64,000 nt of DNA from Sulfitobacter indolifex. GTDB taxonomy: Bacteria; Pseudomonadota; Alphaproteobacteria; Rhodobacterales; Rhodobacteraceae. A program made the position numbers and the translations under genes. A model generated the notes under the pieces. It was not told the origin of the DNA, ran no database searches, and saw only the letters and a list, made by a program, of their open reading frames with translations. The stretch is taken from NCBI RefSeq assembly GCF_022788655.1, contig NZ_CP084951.1, positions 1,736,001 through 1,800,000 of the forward strand, in the 5' to 3' direction. Shown one piece after another: positions 9,718 to 19,413 of the stretch; positions within the stretch are counted from its first letter, which is position 1, and every line of letters begins with the position of its first letter.

Positions 9718-11562
9718 ATGGCCAAAAAAGGCTTCAGCTTTTCGAAAACCGCCGTTTGGGTCCTGATGGGCCTGCTTATTTTGGGTCTGGGCGGCTTTGG
9801 CGCGATCAATCTCAGTGGCAATCTGCGCAGCATTGGCAGCGTGGGTGACAAGTCAATTTCGGTCGATCAATACGCCCGCCAGTTGCAGCAGGAAATCCGC
9901 GCCATTGAGGCGCAAACAGGCGAAAGCCTGTCGTTTGCCCGCGCGCAGGAAATGGGCCTCGACCGCGCCGTTTTGCAGCGCATTGTCCGCAACCGCGCAC
10001 TGGACCACGAGGCAGCAGAGATGGGCATCTCCATCGGCGACGCCACCCTGCGTGATGAGATCGTCGCGATCTCGGCTTTCCAAGGCATCGATGGCAATTT
10101 TGACCGCGAAGGCTATCGTTTTGCGCTACAGCAAAGCGGCATGAGCGAAGCGGAATTTGAAACGTCGATCCGCGAAGAATCCGCCCGTGGACTGCTGCAG
10201 CGCGCGGTCTTAGGCGGCGTTTCCATGCCTGACACCTATGCACGCACCTTGGTGGATTATGTCGCCGAAGAGCGCAGCTTTACTTGGGCACGGCTGAGCG
10301 CGGATGACCTCGACACGCCCGTGGCCGAGCCCACCGAAGAAGAGCTTCAGGCCTACTACGACGCCAACGCTGATGATTTCATGCTGCCTGCCAGCAAAAG
10401 CATCACCTACGCATGGCTGCGCCCCGAAGACCTGCTGGACGAAGTCGAAGTGCCCGAAGAAGAATTGCGCGCCGAATATGACGCCCGCAGCAGTGAATAT
10501 GATCAGCCTGAACGTCGCTTGGTCGAACGTCTGGTTTTTGCCAACCAAGAGGCCGCCGATCAAGCTGCTGCGGCATTGGAAGTCGATGGCACCACCTTTG
10601 AAGCTTTGGTCGAAGAGCGCGGGTTGGCTCTGGCCGACGTAGATATGGGCGATGTCGCAAAATCCGATCTTGATGGTGCAGGCGACGCGGTCTTTTCAGC
10701 CGAAAGCGGCGCGATCGTTGGCCCACTGCCCAGCTCGCTTGGCCCAGCCCTTTTCCGCGTGAACGCGATCCTGCCCGCGCAGAATGTACCGTTCGAAGAG
10801 GCCCGCGAGGTGCTCGAGGAAACCCTCGCGATTTCCCGCGCTACTCGTGCTGTGGAGGCCCGCGCCCAAGAGATTGACGATCGTCTTGCTGGGGGCGCCA
10901 CGTTGGAAGACCTCGGCAAGGAAACCAAGATGAACCTCGGCACCATCGATTGGACCGAAGACAGCAGCGATGGCATCGCCGCCTATGGGGCCTTCCGTGA
11001 GGCCGCCGCCGGGCTTAGCGCGGATGCCTTCCCTCAGATCGACCAACTCGACGACGGCGGTATCTTTGCCATGCGCCTTGATGAGACCAAGCCAGAGCGG
11101 CCCAATCCCTTCGATGCCGCCCGCGCAGAGGTAGAAGCCGCTTGGCGCAACGCGCAGATCGTTGAAGCCCTGACAGCCAAGGCCGAAAACCTGACTGCCG
11201 ATCTGGCCGACGGAGGTGACTTTGAAGCCGCAGGTCTTGAGCCGCAGCTTGGCGAAGGCATGACCCGCAGCTCCTATGTGGATGGCACGCCCGACACCTT
11301 CATGGATCAGGTCTTTGACCTCGACGAAGGCGGCGTGGCCGTGCTTCCCGCGGGCGATCATGTGGTGGTTCTGCGGGTTGATTCCGTAACGGCTGCAGGC
11401 GAGAACGATCAGACCCAAGCGCTGATGGACCGTCTGTCGCAGCAGCTGGATCAGGCGCTGGCCCAAGGTCTTTTCGATATCTACAGCAACGCAGTGATGC
11501 GCGATGCCGATCCCCAGATCGACCAGCGCGCGGTCAGTGCCGTGCATGTGAACTTTCCCTGA
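9718..11562 (+). CDS. PpiD-like membrane-anchored peptidyl-prolyl isomerase/foldase
   Basis: A 614-residue protein with a single N-terminal membrane anchor (about residues 10-32) and a large periplasmic part. A SurA/PpiD-type N-terminal chaperone domain (SVDQYARQLQQEIRAIE onward) is followed by a parvulin-like region around residues 260-370 (ERLVFANQEAADQAA, FSAESGAIVGPLPSSLG), and a long acidic helical tail. The parvulin domain is divergent, as in many PpiD proteins, so it may act mainly as a chaperone for outer-membrane proteins. A ribosome binding site (GAGGGA) precedes the ATG. trpE starts 12 nt after its stop, implying a shared transcript. Confidence 0.85.
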   Translation: MAKKGFSFSKTAVWVLMGLLILGLGGFGAINLSGNLRSIGSVGDKSISVDQYARQLQQEIRAIEAQTGESLSFARAQEMGLDRAVLQRIVRNRALDHEAAEMGISIGDATLRDEIVAISAFQGIDGNFDREGYRFALQQSGMSEAEFETSIREESARGLLQRAVLGGVSMPDTYARTLVDYVAEERSFTWARLSADDLDTPVAEPTEEELQAYYDANADDFMLPASKSITYAWLRPEDLLDEVEVPEEELRAEYDARSSEYDQPERRLVERLVFANQEAADQAAAALEVDGTTFEALVEERGLALADVDMGDVAKSDLDGAGDAVFSAESGAIVGPLPSSLGPALFRVNAILPAQNVPFEEAREVLEETLAISRATRAVEARAQEIDDRLAGGATLEDLGKETKMNLGTIDWTEDSSDGIAAYGAFREAAAGLSADAFPQIDQLDDGGIFAMRLDETKPERPNPFDAARAEVEAAWRNAQIVEALTAKAENLTADLADGGDFEAAGLEPQLGEGMTRSSYVDGTPDTFMDQVFDLDEGGVAVLPAGDHVVVLRVDSVTAAGENDQTQALMDRLSQQLDQALAQGLFDIYSNAVMRDADPQIDQRAVSAVHVNFP

Positions 11563-11574
11563 TAGGCAGTTTTG

Positions 11575-13086
11575 ATGGCCCTAACCCCGGATTTCGACAC
11601 TTTCGCCCGCGCCTATGAAGCGGGCGAAAATCAGATCGTCTACACCCGACTTGCCGCCGATCTCGACACGCCTGTGTCATTGATGCTGAAACTCACCGGC
11701 GCGGCAGAGAACGCCTTTGTCTTGGAATCCGTCACCGGCGGCGACGTGCGCGGGCGCTATTCCATCATTGGTATGAAGCCTGATCTGATCTGGCGCTGCC
11801 GAGGGGAGACCGCAGCCCTTAACCGCGCGGCCCGCTATGATGCGGATGCCTTTGAGGACATGCCCGGCGCTCCGCTGGACCGCCTACGTGACATCATCGC
11901 AGAATCGCGGATCACCCTGCCCGATGATCTGCCCCAAGCTGCTGCGGGCCTCTTTGGCTATCTCGGCTATGACATGATCCGGCTGGTTGAACATCTGCCC
12001 AACGTGAACCCCGACCCTCTGGGCCTGCCTGATGCGGTGATGATGCGCCCGTCGGTGGTGGCCGTGCTGGATGGCGTGAAGGGCGAAGTCACCATCGTCT
12101 CCCCCGCTTGGGTTTCTGACGGCCAAACGGCCCGCGCTGCTTACGCCCAAGCTGCCGAGCGGGTGATGGACGCGGTGCGCGATCTGGAACGCGCCATGCC
12201 GCAAACCTCCCGCGATCTGGGTGACGCAGAAGACGCGCCGGAGCCGGTCAGCAATTTCACCCATGAGGGCTACAAAGCTGCCGTGGAAAAAGCGCGTGAA
12301 TACATTGTCGCGGGCGATATCTTTCAGGTGGTGCCGAGCCAGCGTTGGGCTCAAGGCTTTACGCAGCCGCCCTTCGCGCTCTACCGCAGCCTGCGCCGCA
12401 CCAACCCCTCGCCCTTCATGTTCTATTTCAACTTCGGCGGCTTCCATGTGGTCGGCGCGAGCCCTGAAATCCTTGTGCGGGTCTTCGGCAACGAAGTCAC
12501 CATCCGCCCCATCGCCGGCACCCGCAAACGCGGTGCCACACCGGAGGAAGACCGCGCGCTAGAGGCCGATCTGCTGAGCGATCCCAAAGAACTGGCAGAA
12601 CATCTCATGCTGCTTGATCTGGGCCGCAATGACGTAGGCCGGGTTGCCAAAATCGGCACCGTGCGCCCGACGGAAGAGTTCATTGTTGAGCGCTACAGCC
12701 ACGTCATGCACATCGTCTCCAACGTGGTGGGCGAGCTGCGCGAAGGCTGCGACGCGCTCGACGCTTTCTTTGCCGGGATGCCCGCAGGCACCGTCTCAGG
12801 CGCGCCAAAGGTCCGCGCGATGGAGATCATCGACGAGTTGGAACCCGAGAAGCGCGGCGTCTATGGCGGCGGCGTGGGCTACTTCAGCGCGGGCGGCGAC
12901 ATGGACATGTGCATCGCCCTGCGCACTGCCGTCGTGAAGGACGAAACACTTTATATTCAAGCCGGTGGTGGCGTTGTCTATGACAGCGACCCAGAGGCTG
13001 AGTTCATGGAAACCGTTCACAAATCCGGTGCAATCCGCCGCGCGGCTGCCGACGCCGCGCGCTTTGGCGGCAAGGGAAACAACTGA
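11575..13086 (+). CDS. trpE: Anthranilate synthase component I
   Basis: A 503-residue enzyme that converts chorismate and ammonia to anthranilate, the first step of tryptophan synthesis. The C-terminal chorismate-binding domain shows FQVVPSQRW, SPEILVR, the signature PIAGTRKRG, HLMLLDLGRNDVGRV, AGTVSGAPKVRAMEII and GGGVGYFSAGGDMD. The N-terminal part keeps VLESVTGG and GRYSIIG, residues associated with tryptophan feedback binding. ATG 11575 is preferred over TTG 11572. Its glutaminase partner trpG is about 2.8 kb downstream, so the tryptophan genes are split into two blocks here. Confidence 0.96.
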   Translation: MALTPDFDTFARAYEAGENQIVYTRLAADLDTPVSLMLKLTGAAENAFVLESVTGGDVRGRYSIIGMKPDLIWRCRGETAALNRAARYDADAFEDMPGAPLDRLRDIIAESRITLPDDLPQAAAGLFGYLGYDMIRLVEHLPNVNPDPLGLPDAVMMRPSVVAVLDGVKGEVTIVSPAWVSDGQTARAAYAQAAERVMDAVRDLERAMPQTSRDLGDAEDAPEPVSNFTHEGYKAAVEKAREYIVAGDIFQVVPSQRWAQGFTQPPFALYRSLRRTNPSPFMFYFNFGGFHVVGASPEILVRVFGNEVTIRPIAGTRKRGATPEEDRALEADLLSDPKELAEHLMLLDLGRNDVGRVAKIGTVRPTEEFIVERYSHVMHIVSNVVGELREGCDALDAFFAGMPAGTVSGAPKVRAMEIIDELEPEKRGVYGGGVGYFSAGGDMDMCIALRTAVVKDETLYIQAGGGVVYDSDPEAEFMETVHKSGAIRRAAADAARFGGKGNN

Positions 13087-13088
13087 TC

Positions 13089-14129
13089 ATGCCGAACCGT
13101 GCCCCCTTTCAGATCGCGGGGCATTCCGTCGCCCCCGGCAGTAGCCTTGCGGTTGACCTGCCCGTCTCGATCCTGCCGGATCATACGCCGGTGCATCTGT
13201 CGCTTGAGATCTTTCACGGCAAACGTCCGGGGCCGACGATGTTCGTCTCTGCCGCCGTGCATGGGGATGAGGTCATTGGCGTTGAGATCACCCGCCGCTT
13301 GCTGCGCGCGCCACAGCTTAGCGCTTTGCGTGGCACGCTGATCGTGGTGCCGGTGGTGAACTCTTTCGGTTTTCTCAACCGCTCACGCTACCTGCCCGAC
13401 CGCCGCGATCTAAACCGCTGCTTCCCCGGCTCGCCTTCGGGCAGCCTCGGAGCACGATTGGCGCATATCTTCCTTCAAGAGGTGGTGCTGCGCTGTGATT
13501 TCGGTGTTGATCTGCATTCAGCGGCGATCCACCGCACGAACCTGCCGCAGGTACGAGTCTCGCCCGCTGACAAGGTGACCCAGCAGATGGCGATGGATTT
13601 CGGCGCGCCGGTGGTGCTGACCTCGCCGCTGCGGGATGGTTCTTTGCGCGCGGTCGCGGCAAAACAAGGCACGCCGATCCTGCTTTATGAGGCGGGCGAA
13701 GGGCTGCGCTTTGACGAAATGGCCGTCCGTGCGGGGCTTGCGGGGATCCTACGGGTCATGCGCGGCCAAGACATGCTGCCCGCCAAGGGCATCGCCCGCG
13801 CCCGCAGCGCGCCCTATATCTGCACCGCGTCCCACTGGCTGCGCGCCCCTGCGGGCGGGCTTTTGCGCACCTTCCGCGCTGAGGGAGAGACCGTGGCCGA
13901 AGGCGAACTGCTCGCCATCGTGTCAGACCCGTTTGGCAAAGAAGAGGCCGAGCTATTGGCCGATGCGCCGGGCATCCTGATTGGGCGCGCAATGTTGCCG
14001 GTGGTGAACGAAGGCGATGCGGTTTTTCACCTCGCCAAGCTTGGCCCCCGTGCGGCAGAGGCAACCGTTGGCGATCTGGCCAGCCAGTTGGAAGAAGACC
14101 CGCTGTTTGACGAAGACGAGATTATCTAA
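13089..14129 (+). CDS. Succinylglutamate desuccinylase/aspartoacylase family protein
   Basis: A 346-residue predicted zinc-dependent deacylase of the AstE/AspA (M14-related) family. Zinc-site motifs are SAAVHGDEVIGVE (His and Glu), DRRDLNRCFPG for substrate binding and VDLHSA (third zinc ligand). The C-terminal half has a beta-rich, biotinyl-like segment (GGLLRTFRAEGETVAEGELL), as in DUF2817/AstE-like proteins. It starts 2 nt after the trpE stop and so is probably cotranscribed. A specific acyl-amino acid substrate is not evident. An arginine succinyltransferase pathway is not in the window, so the name astE is not used. Confidence 0.82.
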   Translation: MPNRAPFQIAGHSVAPGSSLAVDLPVSILPDHTPVHLSLEIFHGKRPGPTMFVSAAVHGDEVIGVEITRRLLRAPQLSALRGTLIVVPVVNSFGFLNRSRYLPDRRDLNRCFPGSPSGSLGARLAHIFLQEVVLRCDFGVDLHSAAIHRTNLPQVRVSPADKVTQQMAMDFGAPVVLTSPLRDGSLRAVAAKQGTPILLYEAGEGLRFDEMAVRAGLAGILRVMRGQDMLPAKGIARARSAPYICTASHWLRAPAGGLLRTFRAEGETVAEGELLAIVSDPFGKEEAELLADAPGILIGRAMLPVVNEGDAVFHLAKLGPRAAEATVGDLASQLEEDPLFDEDEII

Positions 14130-14141
14130 CCCTGCGCGAGG

Positions 14142-15704
14142 TCACTCCTCGCGCAGCAACACCGCAGAGATCGGGACCAAAGCCACATCATTGATGCGGT
14201 CCTGCAACCCCCAGAGCAGCAATGCCGAGACGGTATCGGGCCGCAAACGGCCCAGCATTATTACCGCCCCCTCCTGCCCGGCCCTGAACGCTGCCTGATC
14301 CAGAAAGCGGCGGATCACCCGCGCGGTCTGATCCTTGCTGTCAAAGTCACGAAACACCGGATCCGCAGGCACCCCTGCCTTCCGCGCCAGTTTGGGCATG
14401 GTGTTGAGCCCTTTGTCCTGTGTCACCAGCCCGTGGCCGGACTGCGCGAGGATATCCGTCACCTGATCGGTCAGCGCACGGCTGCCCTGAAAGCCGCTCT
14501 CGGTCCCTTCCAGCACAGCCACCACTGGACCGATCCGGTCAAGCGTGGCGGCAAAGGCGGTTTCGGCATCGCTGGGCTGCGCGCCCTGCGGCAGATCGAC
14601 CATCGCCAAAACCTCAAACCCGGCTTCGCGGTAAATCTCTACCCGCTCTGCCGCATTAGGCAGTCCACTGTCGACGGCAAAGCTCAGCGGATAGGGAAAG
14701 CTGCGCAGCGCGGCCAGCCCGGCGCTGCCTGCGGTGACCGAGGTGCCATCGTCGATCAAGACCACGCTCATCAGCGGTTTGCCCTCGACCTGCTCACTGG
14801 CGATGCTGTTGACCACCACGGGGCGCGGGTCTTCGATCACAATTTCCGCGTCCCCATCCGTCGCGATATCCGCCCCGGGGCGGTTGATCACGACCCCGGA
14901 ATTGCGGTCGGCCAATGTGGCCGCAGGTGTGCCGATGGCCGGGCGGCTTGCAGCAACTGTCTCCTCGGGCTCTGAGGTGGTTTCGGCTTCCGGCTCCTCC
15001 ACTGGCGCAGAGGCTTCGGCCTCCACGGCAGTCTCAGGGGCTTCGGCTTCTACGGCAGGCGCAGGGGCTTCGGCCTTTCCAGCAGGCTCGGCCTCGGCCA
15101 CGCCAGTCTCTTCGGGCAGTGGCTCTGGCGTTTCTTCCTCAACGGCGACTTCTTCCGCTGGCAAGGTTATGGGATCGGCCTCCTCTACCTCCGGCGCTGC
15201 CATGCCCTGTGGGGCATCAAATGCGCCTTCGATACCGGCCACATCCGGCGCAGGCGGCTGCGCGGGTTCGGTGCTGATCGAAAGCTCATCGGCAGCCTGC
15301 GGCTCATCGGGGGCCATCGCCTGCGGATTGGGCAACACCGGCTCCTCCGCCCTCGGCGACGTCGGCGTCTGGCCCTCAGCTGCGGCGGGGGTGCTAAGCC
15401 CCTCTGCGCCGCCCGTCTCTGGCAGGCTGGCAGAGGTCTGTGTGTCAGGGTCAAGCGCGGCAAGACTGTCTTGCTCAGGCATATCAGCGCGCGGAGCGGG
15501 CGCATTCAACACAGGCGCGGAATCGCGGCTGCGCCCCTGATCCCCTGCATCCGTCACATTGATCCGCGCCGGCGCCGTTCCCGAGCCGGGTGCATCGCCC
15601 ACCTGCGGTGGCAGCGGCAAGGGCATCATCAGCGACACCGCACCCGCCACGCCGATGCTGGCCACACCGCCCCAAATCAGCCCGCTTAGAATTCCGCGTG
15701 CCAT
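14142..15704 (-). CDS. Divergent polysaccharide deacetylase family protein with long linker
   Basis: A 520-residue protein with an N-terminal membrane segment (GLIWGGVASIGVAGAVSL), a low-complexity linker of roughly 230 residues rich in Ala, Pro, Glu and Thr, and a C-terminal divergent polysaccharide deacetylase domain (YibQ-type, PF04748). The domain begins about residue 290 with IDDGTSV and runs through LSFAVDSGLPNAAERVEIYREAGFEVLAMVDL cut short here as its best-conserved part, then GLVTQDKGLN and FLDQAA. ATG 15704 is chosen because AGGAG lies before it. It points away from trpG. The substrate is unknown; the family is thought to act on envelope polysaccharides. Confidence 0.8.
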   Translation of the reverse strand: MARGILSGLIWGGVASIGVAGAVSLMMPLPLPPQVGDAPGSGTAPARINVTDAGDQGRSRDSAPVLNAPAPRADMPEQDSLAALDPDTQTSASLPETGGAEGLSTPAAAEGQTPTSPRAEEPVLPNPQAMAPDEPQAADELSISTEPAQPPAPDVAGIEGAFDAPQGMAAPEVEEADPITLPAEEVAVEEETPEPLPEETGVAEAEPAGKAEAPAPAVEAEAPETAVEAEASAPVEEPEAETTSEPEETVAASRPAIGTPAATLADRNSGVVINRPGADIATDGDAEIVIEDPRPVVVNSIASEQVEGKPLMSVVLIDDGTSVTAGSAGLAALRSFPYPLSFAVDSGLPNAAERVEIYREAGFEVLAMVDLPQGAQPSDAETAFAATLDRIGPVVAVLEGTESGFQGSRALTDQVTDILAQSGHGLVTQDKGLNTMPKLARKAGVPADPVFRDFDSKDQTARVIRRFLDQAAFRAGQEGAVIMLGRLRPDTVSALLLWGLQDRINDVALVPISAVLLREE

Positions 15705-15869
15705 CTGCGCTACTCCTGCTGTCTGCGCCACGGCCAGAAAGCCCGGCGATCCCTCAATTGGCTTGCCCCAAACTCTTGACGATGGGGTTCAAGCCTGAAC
15801 ATGTATGCGAAAACCTATACCGCGCCCCGGCGTGGTTTCTCCAGTCCTAATACAAAGAAATGCCTGCCT

Positions 15870-16451
15870 GTGCTGCTGCTCATCGATAACTACGACAGCT
15901 TTACCTATAATTTGGTTCATTACCTAGGCAGCCTCGGTGCGGATGTGCAGGTACACCGCAATGACGCGCTCAGCGTGGATGAAGCGATGTCCATGGACCC
16001 TGCCGGTATCTTGCTGTCCCCCGGCCCCTGTGATCCTGACCAAGCGGGGATTTGCCTAGAGCTGACCCATGCCGCCGCCAAGGCGCGCGTGCCGCTTTTG
16101 GGCGTGTGCCTCGGACATCAGACGCTGGGCCAAGCCTTCGGCGGCAAAGTCGTGCGGGCCGATGACATCGTGCATGGCAAACTGGGCCAGATGCAACACG
16201 AGGGACGCGGTGTTTTTGCCGGGCTTCCCTCGCCCTTTGGTGCGACGCGCTATCATTCGCTTGTGGTTGAGCGCGCGAGCCTCCCGGACTGTCTTGAAGT
16301 GACCGCATCACTCGAAGACGGCACGATCATGGGCCTGCAACACCGCGAACTGCCGCTGCATGGCGTGCAGTTCCACCCGGAATCGATCCGGTCCGAGCAC
16401 GGCCACGCCCTGCTGCAAAACTTCCTGAATGAGATGAAGGTCCCGGCATGA
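15870..16451 (+). CDS. trpG: Anthranilate synthase component II (glutamine amidotransferase)
   Basis: This class I glutamine amidotransferase supplies ammonia from glutamine to TrpE. Signatures are [18 protein letters not shown] at the N-terminus, [12 protein letters not shown], the nucleophile elbow [15 protein letters not shown] with the catalytic Cys, and the His/Glu pair in [14 protein letters not shown] start at 15870 gives the normal family N-terminus (193 residues). An in-frame ATG at 15801 would add 23 residues without family similarity, and no strong ribosome binding site settles the choice. The stop overlaps the trpD start (ATGA). Confidence 0.93.
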   Translation: MLLLIDNYDSFTYNLVHYLGSLGADVQVHRNDALSVDEAMSMDPAGILLSPGPCDPDQAGICLELTHAAAKARVPLLGVCLGHQTLGQAFGGKVVRADDIVHGKLGQMQHEGRGVFAGLPSPFGATRYHSLVVERASLPDCLEVTASLEDGTIMGLQHRELPLHGVQFHPESIRSEHGHALLQNFLNEMKVPA

Positions 16452-17464
16452 GCGCTGCGTTAAAACCTCTGTTGGACGCCGCCGCCAATGGGCCCCTGAC
16501 CTCCGAACAAGCTGTTGAGGCCTTTGAAATCCTATTTGAAGGCGAAGCCACGCCCAGTCAGATCGGCGGTTTTCTGATGGCGCTGCGCACGCGCGGCGAG
16601 ACAGTGACTGAATACGCCGCCGCAGCACAGGTGATGCGCAGCAAGTGCAACGCCGTCCGCGCGCCCGAAGGGGCGATCGACATCGTCGGCACCGGCGGCG
16701 ATGGCAAAGGAACGCTTAACATTTCGACCGCCGCCGCCTTTGTCGCTGCTGGCGCAGGCGCAATTGTGGCGAAACACGGCAACCGCAACCTCAGCTCGAA
16801 ATCCGGCGCGTCTGATGCGCTGACGCAGCTGGGCATCAACGTCATGGTCGGCCCCGCAGTGGTCGAGCGTGAGCTCGCCGAAGCAGGCATCGGCTTCATG
16901 ATGGCGCCTATGCACCATCCTGCGGTCGCCCATGTCATGCCCACACGGTCAGAGCTGGGCACCCGCACGATCTTTAACATCCTCGGTCCGCTCACCAACC
17001 CAGCAGGCGTCAAACGACAATTGACCGGCGCATACACCCGCGACCTGATCGAGCCTATGGCCCTCACATTAAAACAACTCGGCTCCGAAAAAGCGTGGCT
17101 CGTGCATGGCTCTGATGGCACGGACGAGCTGACCATCACCGGCATAAGCTGGGTTGCTGCACTGGAAGATGGTGTGGTTAATCTGCGCGAACTGCACCCC
17201 GAAGACGCAGGCCTGCCCGTGCATCCTTTCGAGGCGATTGCCGGGGGTGAGCCTGCAGAAAACACCAAACATTTCAAAGCGCTGTTGGACGGCGTTCCAT
17301 CAGGATACCGCGACGCGGTCTTGTTGAACGCAGCCGCCGCCTTGGTGGTGGCAGATGTGGCGCCTGATCTAAAGTCCGGCGTCGAGATGGCCCGAGAGAG
17401 TATCGACAGCGGTGCTGCGCGGGACCGTATCGGAAAAGTAGCGCGCATCAGTCAGACGAAATGA
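16448..17464 (+). CDS. trpD: Anthranilate phosphoribosyltransferase
   Basis: A 338-residue enzyme that transfers phosphoribose from PRPP to anthranilate. The PRPP-binding [42 protein letters not shown] and the GSDGTDELT segment are all intact. It overlaps trpG by 4 nt upstream and ung by 4 nt downstream, so translation is probably coupled along the block. Confidence 0.97.
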   Translation: MSAALKPLLDAAANGPLTSEQAVEAFEILFEGEATPSQIGGFLMALRTRGETVTEYAAAAQVMRSKCNAVRAPEGAIDIVGTGGDGKGTLNISTAAAFVAAGAGAIVAKHGNRNLSSKSGASDALTQLGINVMVGPAVVERELAEAGIGFMMAPMHHPAVAHVMPTRSELGTRTIFNILGPLTNPAGVKRQLTGAYTRDLIEPMALTLKQLGSEKAWLVHGSDGTDELTITGISWVAALEDGVVNLRELHPEDAGLPVHPFEAIAGGEPAENTKHFKALLDGVPSGYRDAVLLNAAAALVVADVAPDLKSGVEMARESIDSGAARDRIGKVARISQTK

Positions 17465-18120
17465 ATCCGCTGAACCGCAGCGCGCTTGGCGACTGGGCCA
17501 GCCTACCCTTTTTCACAGAAGATTGGCCCGGTATCGCGCAAAACCTGGCTTCGGAGCCGCGCGAGGTGCTCCCGCCGGCATCGCAAGTATTCGCCGCACT
17601 CGAACACCTCCAACCCGATGCAGTTGATGTGGTGATCCTCGGCCAAGATCCCTATCCCACACCGGGTCACGCCCATGGTTACGCATTTTCAGCCGAACCT
17701 GATGTGCGCCCCCTACCCCGATCTTTATCTAACATATTCAAAGAGCTACAGGACGATATTGGCGTATCGCCTCAAAGCCCTGATCTTCGTTTTTGGGCCG
17801 ACCAAGGGGTATTGTTACTGAATGCCGTGCTCACCGTGCCCGCAGGCGATGCGAATGGCCATGCTAAACTTGGCTGGCAAAAGCTGACGGCTCAGGTGCT
17901 CACACGCCTTTCGGATCGTCCCCGCGCCTATTTGCTCTGGGGGGCACATGCCCAAAAGGCAGCCGCCGCAGTTGATCCGGTGCAAAACCTGAAAATTGAG
18001 ACGCCACACCCTTCGCCGCTCTCTGCCCGGCGTGGCTTCTTTGGGTCGCGGCCATTTAGCCGGGTGAATGACTGGTTGCAGCGCCAAGGCAAGCCCGGCA
18101 TACATTGGATAAACCCGTGA
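17461..18120 (+). CDS. ung: Uracil-DNA glycosylase
   Basis: A 219-residue family 1 uracil-DNA glycosylase that removes uracil from DNA to begin base excision repair. The water-activating loop [20 protein letters not shown] and the DNA-intercalation/His loop [18 protein letters not shown] are present, as are LLLNAVLTV and LWGAHAQ. Its position between trpD and trpC, overlapping trpD by 4 nt, is unusual for function but it looks intact and translationally coupled. Confidence 0.96.
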   Translation: MNPLNRSALGDWASLPFFTEDWPGIAQNLASEPREVLPPASQVFAALEHLQPDAVDVVILGQDPYPTPGHAHGYAFSAEPDVRPLPRSLSNIFKELQDDIGVSPQSPDLRFWADQGVLLLNAVLTVPAGDANGHAKLGWQKLTAQVLTRLSDRPRAYLLWGAHAQKAAAAVDPVQNLKIETPHPSPLSARRGFFGSRPFSRVNDWLQRQGKPGIHWINP

Positions 18121-18127
18121 GGATGCC

Positions 18128-18940
18128 ATGACCGCGACAATTCTGGAAAAAATCAAAGCCTATAAGCTGGACGAAATCGCCGCTGCCAAGGCCGAAAAAT
18201 CACAAGCTGATGTAGAGGCTGCCGCCCGTGCCGCGCCCCCCGTGCGCCCCTTCGCGCAAAGCTTGCACGAAGCCTCCCGCGAGGGCTATGGGCTGATCGC
18301 TGAAGTTAAGAAAGCCAGCCCTTCCAAAGGGTTGATCCGCGAAGATTTCGAACCAGCCGCCCTTGCGCGGGCCTATGCCGCGGGCGGCGCAACCTGTCTT
18401 TCAGTGCTGACCGACACCCCGAGCTTCCAAGGAGCAAAAGAGTTCTTGGTTGAGGCCCGCGCTGCCTGCGACCTGCCAGTGCTGCGCAAAGATTTCCTTT
18501 ATGATCCCTATCAGGTCGCCGAAGCGCGAAGCCTTGGCGCTGATTGTATTTTGATCATCATGGCATCCGTATCCGACGCGCAGGCCGCCGAACTGGAACA
18601 GGCCGCCGACGACTGGGGCATGGACGCACTGATCGAGGTGCATGACGCCGCGGAATTGACCCGCGCCGAGAAACTGACAAGCCGTATGATCGGCATTAAT
18701 AACCGTAATCTCAATACCTTTGAGACATCTCTTGATGTAACGCGCGAACTGTCTGAGGCCGTCCCGCCTGACCGGATGCTGGTCTGCGAATCCGGCCTCT
18801 ATACCCCCGCTGACCTTGCGGATATGGCAATCTACGGCGCGCGCTGCTTCTTGATTGGCGAAAGCCTCATGCGGCAGACGGATGTCGAACAGGCCACGCG
18901 TGATTTGCTGGCCAGCCCGCTCATCCCCGGAGGCATGTGA
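18128..18940 (+). CDS. trpC: Indole-3-glycerol phosphate synthase
   Basis: A 270-residue TIM-barrel enzyme that closes the indole ring from carboxyphenylamino-deoxyribulose phosphate. Motifs are [13 protein letters not shown], the catalytic [30 protein letters not shown] and [19 protein letters not shown] segment precedes the start. The stop TGA shares its last base with the moaC ATG. The last steps (trpF, trpB, trpA) are not in the window. Confidence 0.96.
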   Translation: MTATILEKIKAYKLDEIAAAKAEKSQADVEAAARAAPPVRPFAQSLHEASREGYGLIAEVKKASPSKGLIREDFEPAALARAYAAGGATCLSVLTDTPSFQGAKEFLVEARAACDLPVLRKDFLYDPYQVAEARSLGADCILIIMASVSDAQAAELEQAADDWGMDALIEVHDAAELTRAEKLTSRMIGINNRNLNTFETSLDVTRELSEAVPPDRMLVCESGLYTPADLADMAIYGARCFLIGESLMRQTDVEQATRDLLASPLIPGGM

Positions 18941-19413
18941 TGGCGCTGACCCATTTTGACGCTGAAGGTGACGCGCATATGGTTGATGTGTCGGACAAGG
19001 CCGTGACGTCACGCGTGGCCCAAGCCGAGAGCTACATCAAAATGGCGCCAGAAACGTTTGAAATCATTACCGAAGGTCGGGCAAAGAAGGGCGATGTTCT
19101 GGGCGTCGCGCGGCTTGCCGGGATCATGGCCGCCAAGCGCACTGCCGATCTGATCCCCCTTTGCCATCCGCTGCCCATCACCAAAGTCAGCATTGAGTTG
19201 ACGCCCGATGCGTCGCTGCCCGGCATTCGCATTGTTGCGACCGTCAAGACCACGGGTCAAACCGGGGTGGAAATGGAAGCCCTTACCGCCGCGTCCGTGA
19301 CCGCGCTCACTATCTATGATATGTCGAAAGCCGTAGATAAGGCGATGGAGATTGGCGGCACCCGGGTAATTCTGAAAGACGGTGGTAAATCAGGCCGTTA
19401 CGAGGCGACATGA
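18940..19413 (+). CDS. moaC: Cyclic pyranopterin monophosphate synthase
   Basis: A 157-residue molybdenum cofactor enzyme that, with MoaA, turns GTP into cyclic pyranopterin monophosphate. Visible are the N-terminal [39 protein letters not shown] (active-site region) and [21 protein letters not shown]. The ATG at 18940 has a GGAGG upstream inside trpC. It is followed by moeA with a 4-nt overlap. Confidence 0.97.
   Translation: MALTHFDAEGDAHMVDVSDKAVTSRVAQAESYIKMAPETFEIITEGRAKKGDVLGVARLAGIMAAKRTADLIPLCHPLPITKVSIELTPDASLPGIRIVATVKTTGQTGVEMEALTAASVTALTIYDMSKAVDKAMEIGGTRVILKDGGKSGRYEAT

Noticed and set aside
15801..15869. Tryptophan leader peptide/attenuator before trpG
   Set aside because: The upstream in-frame segment has no run of Trp codons and no competing hairpins were evident.
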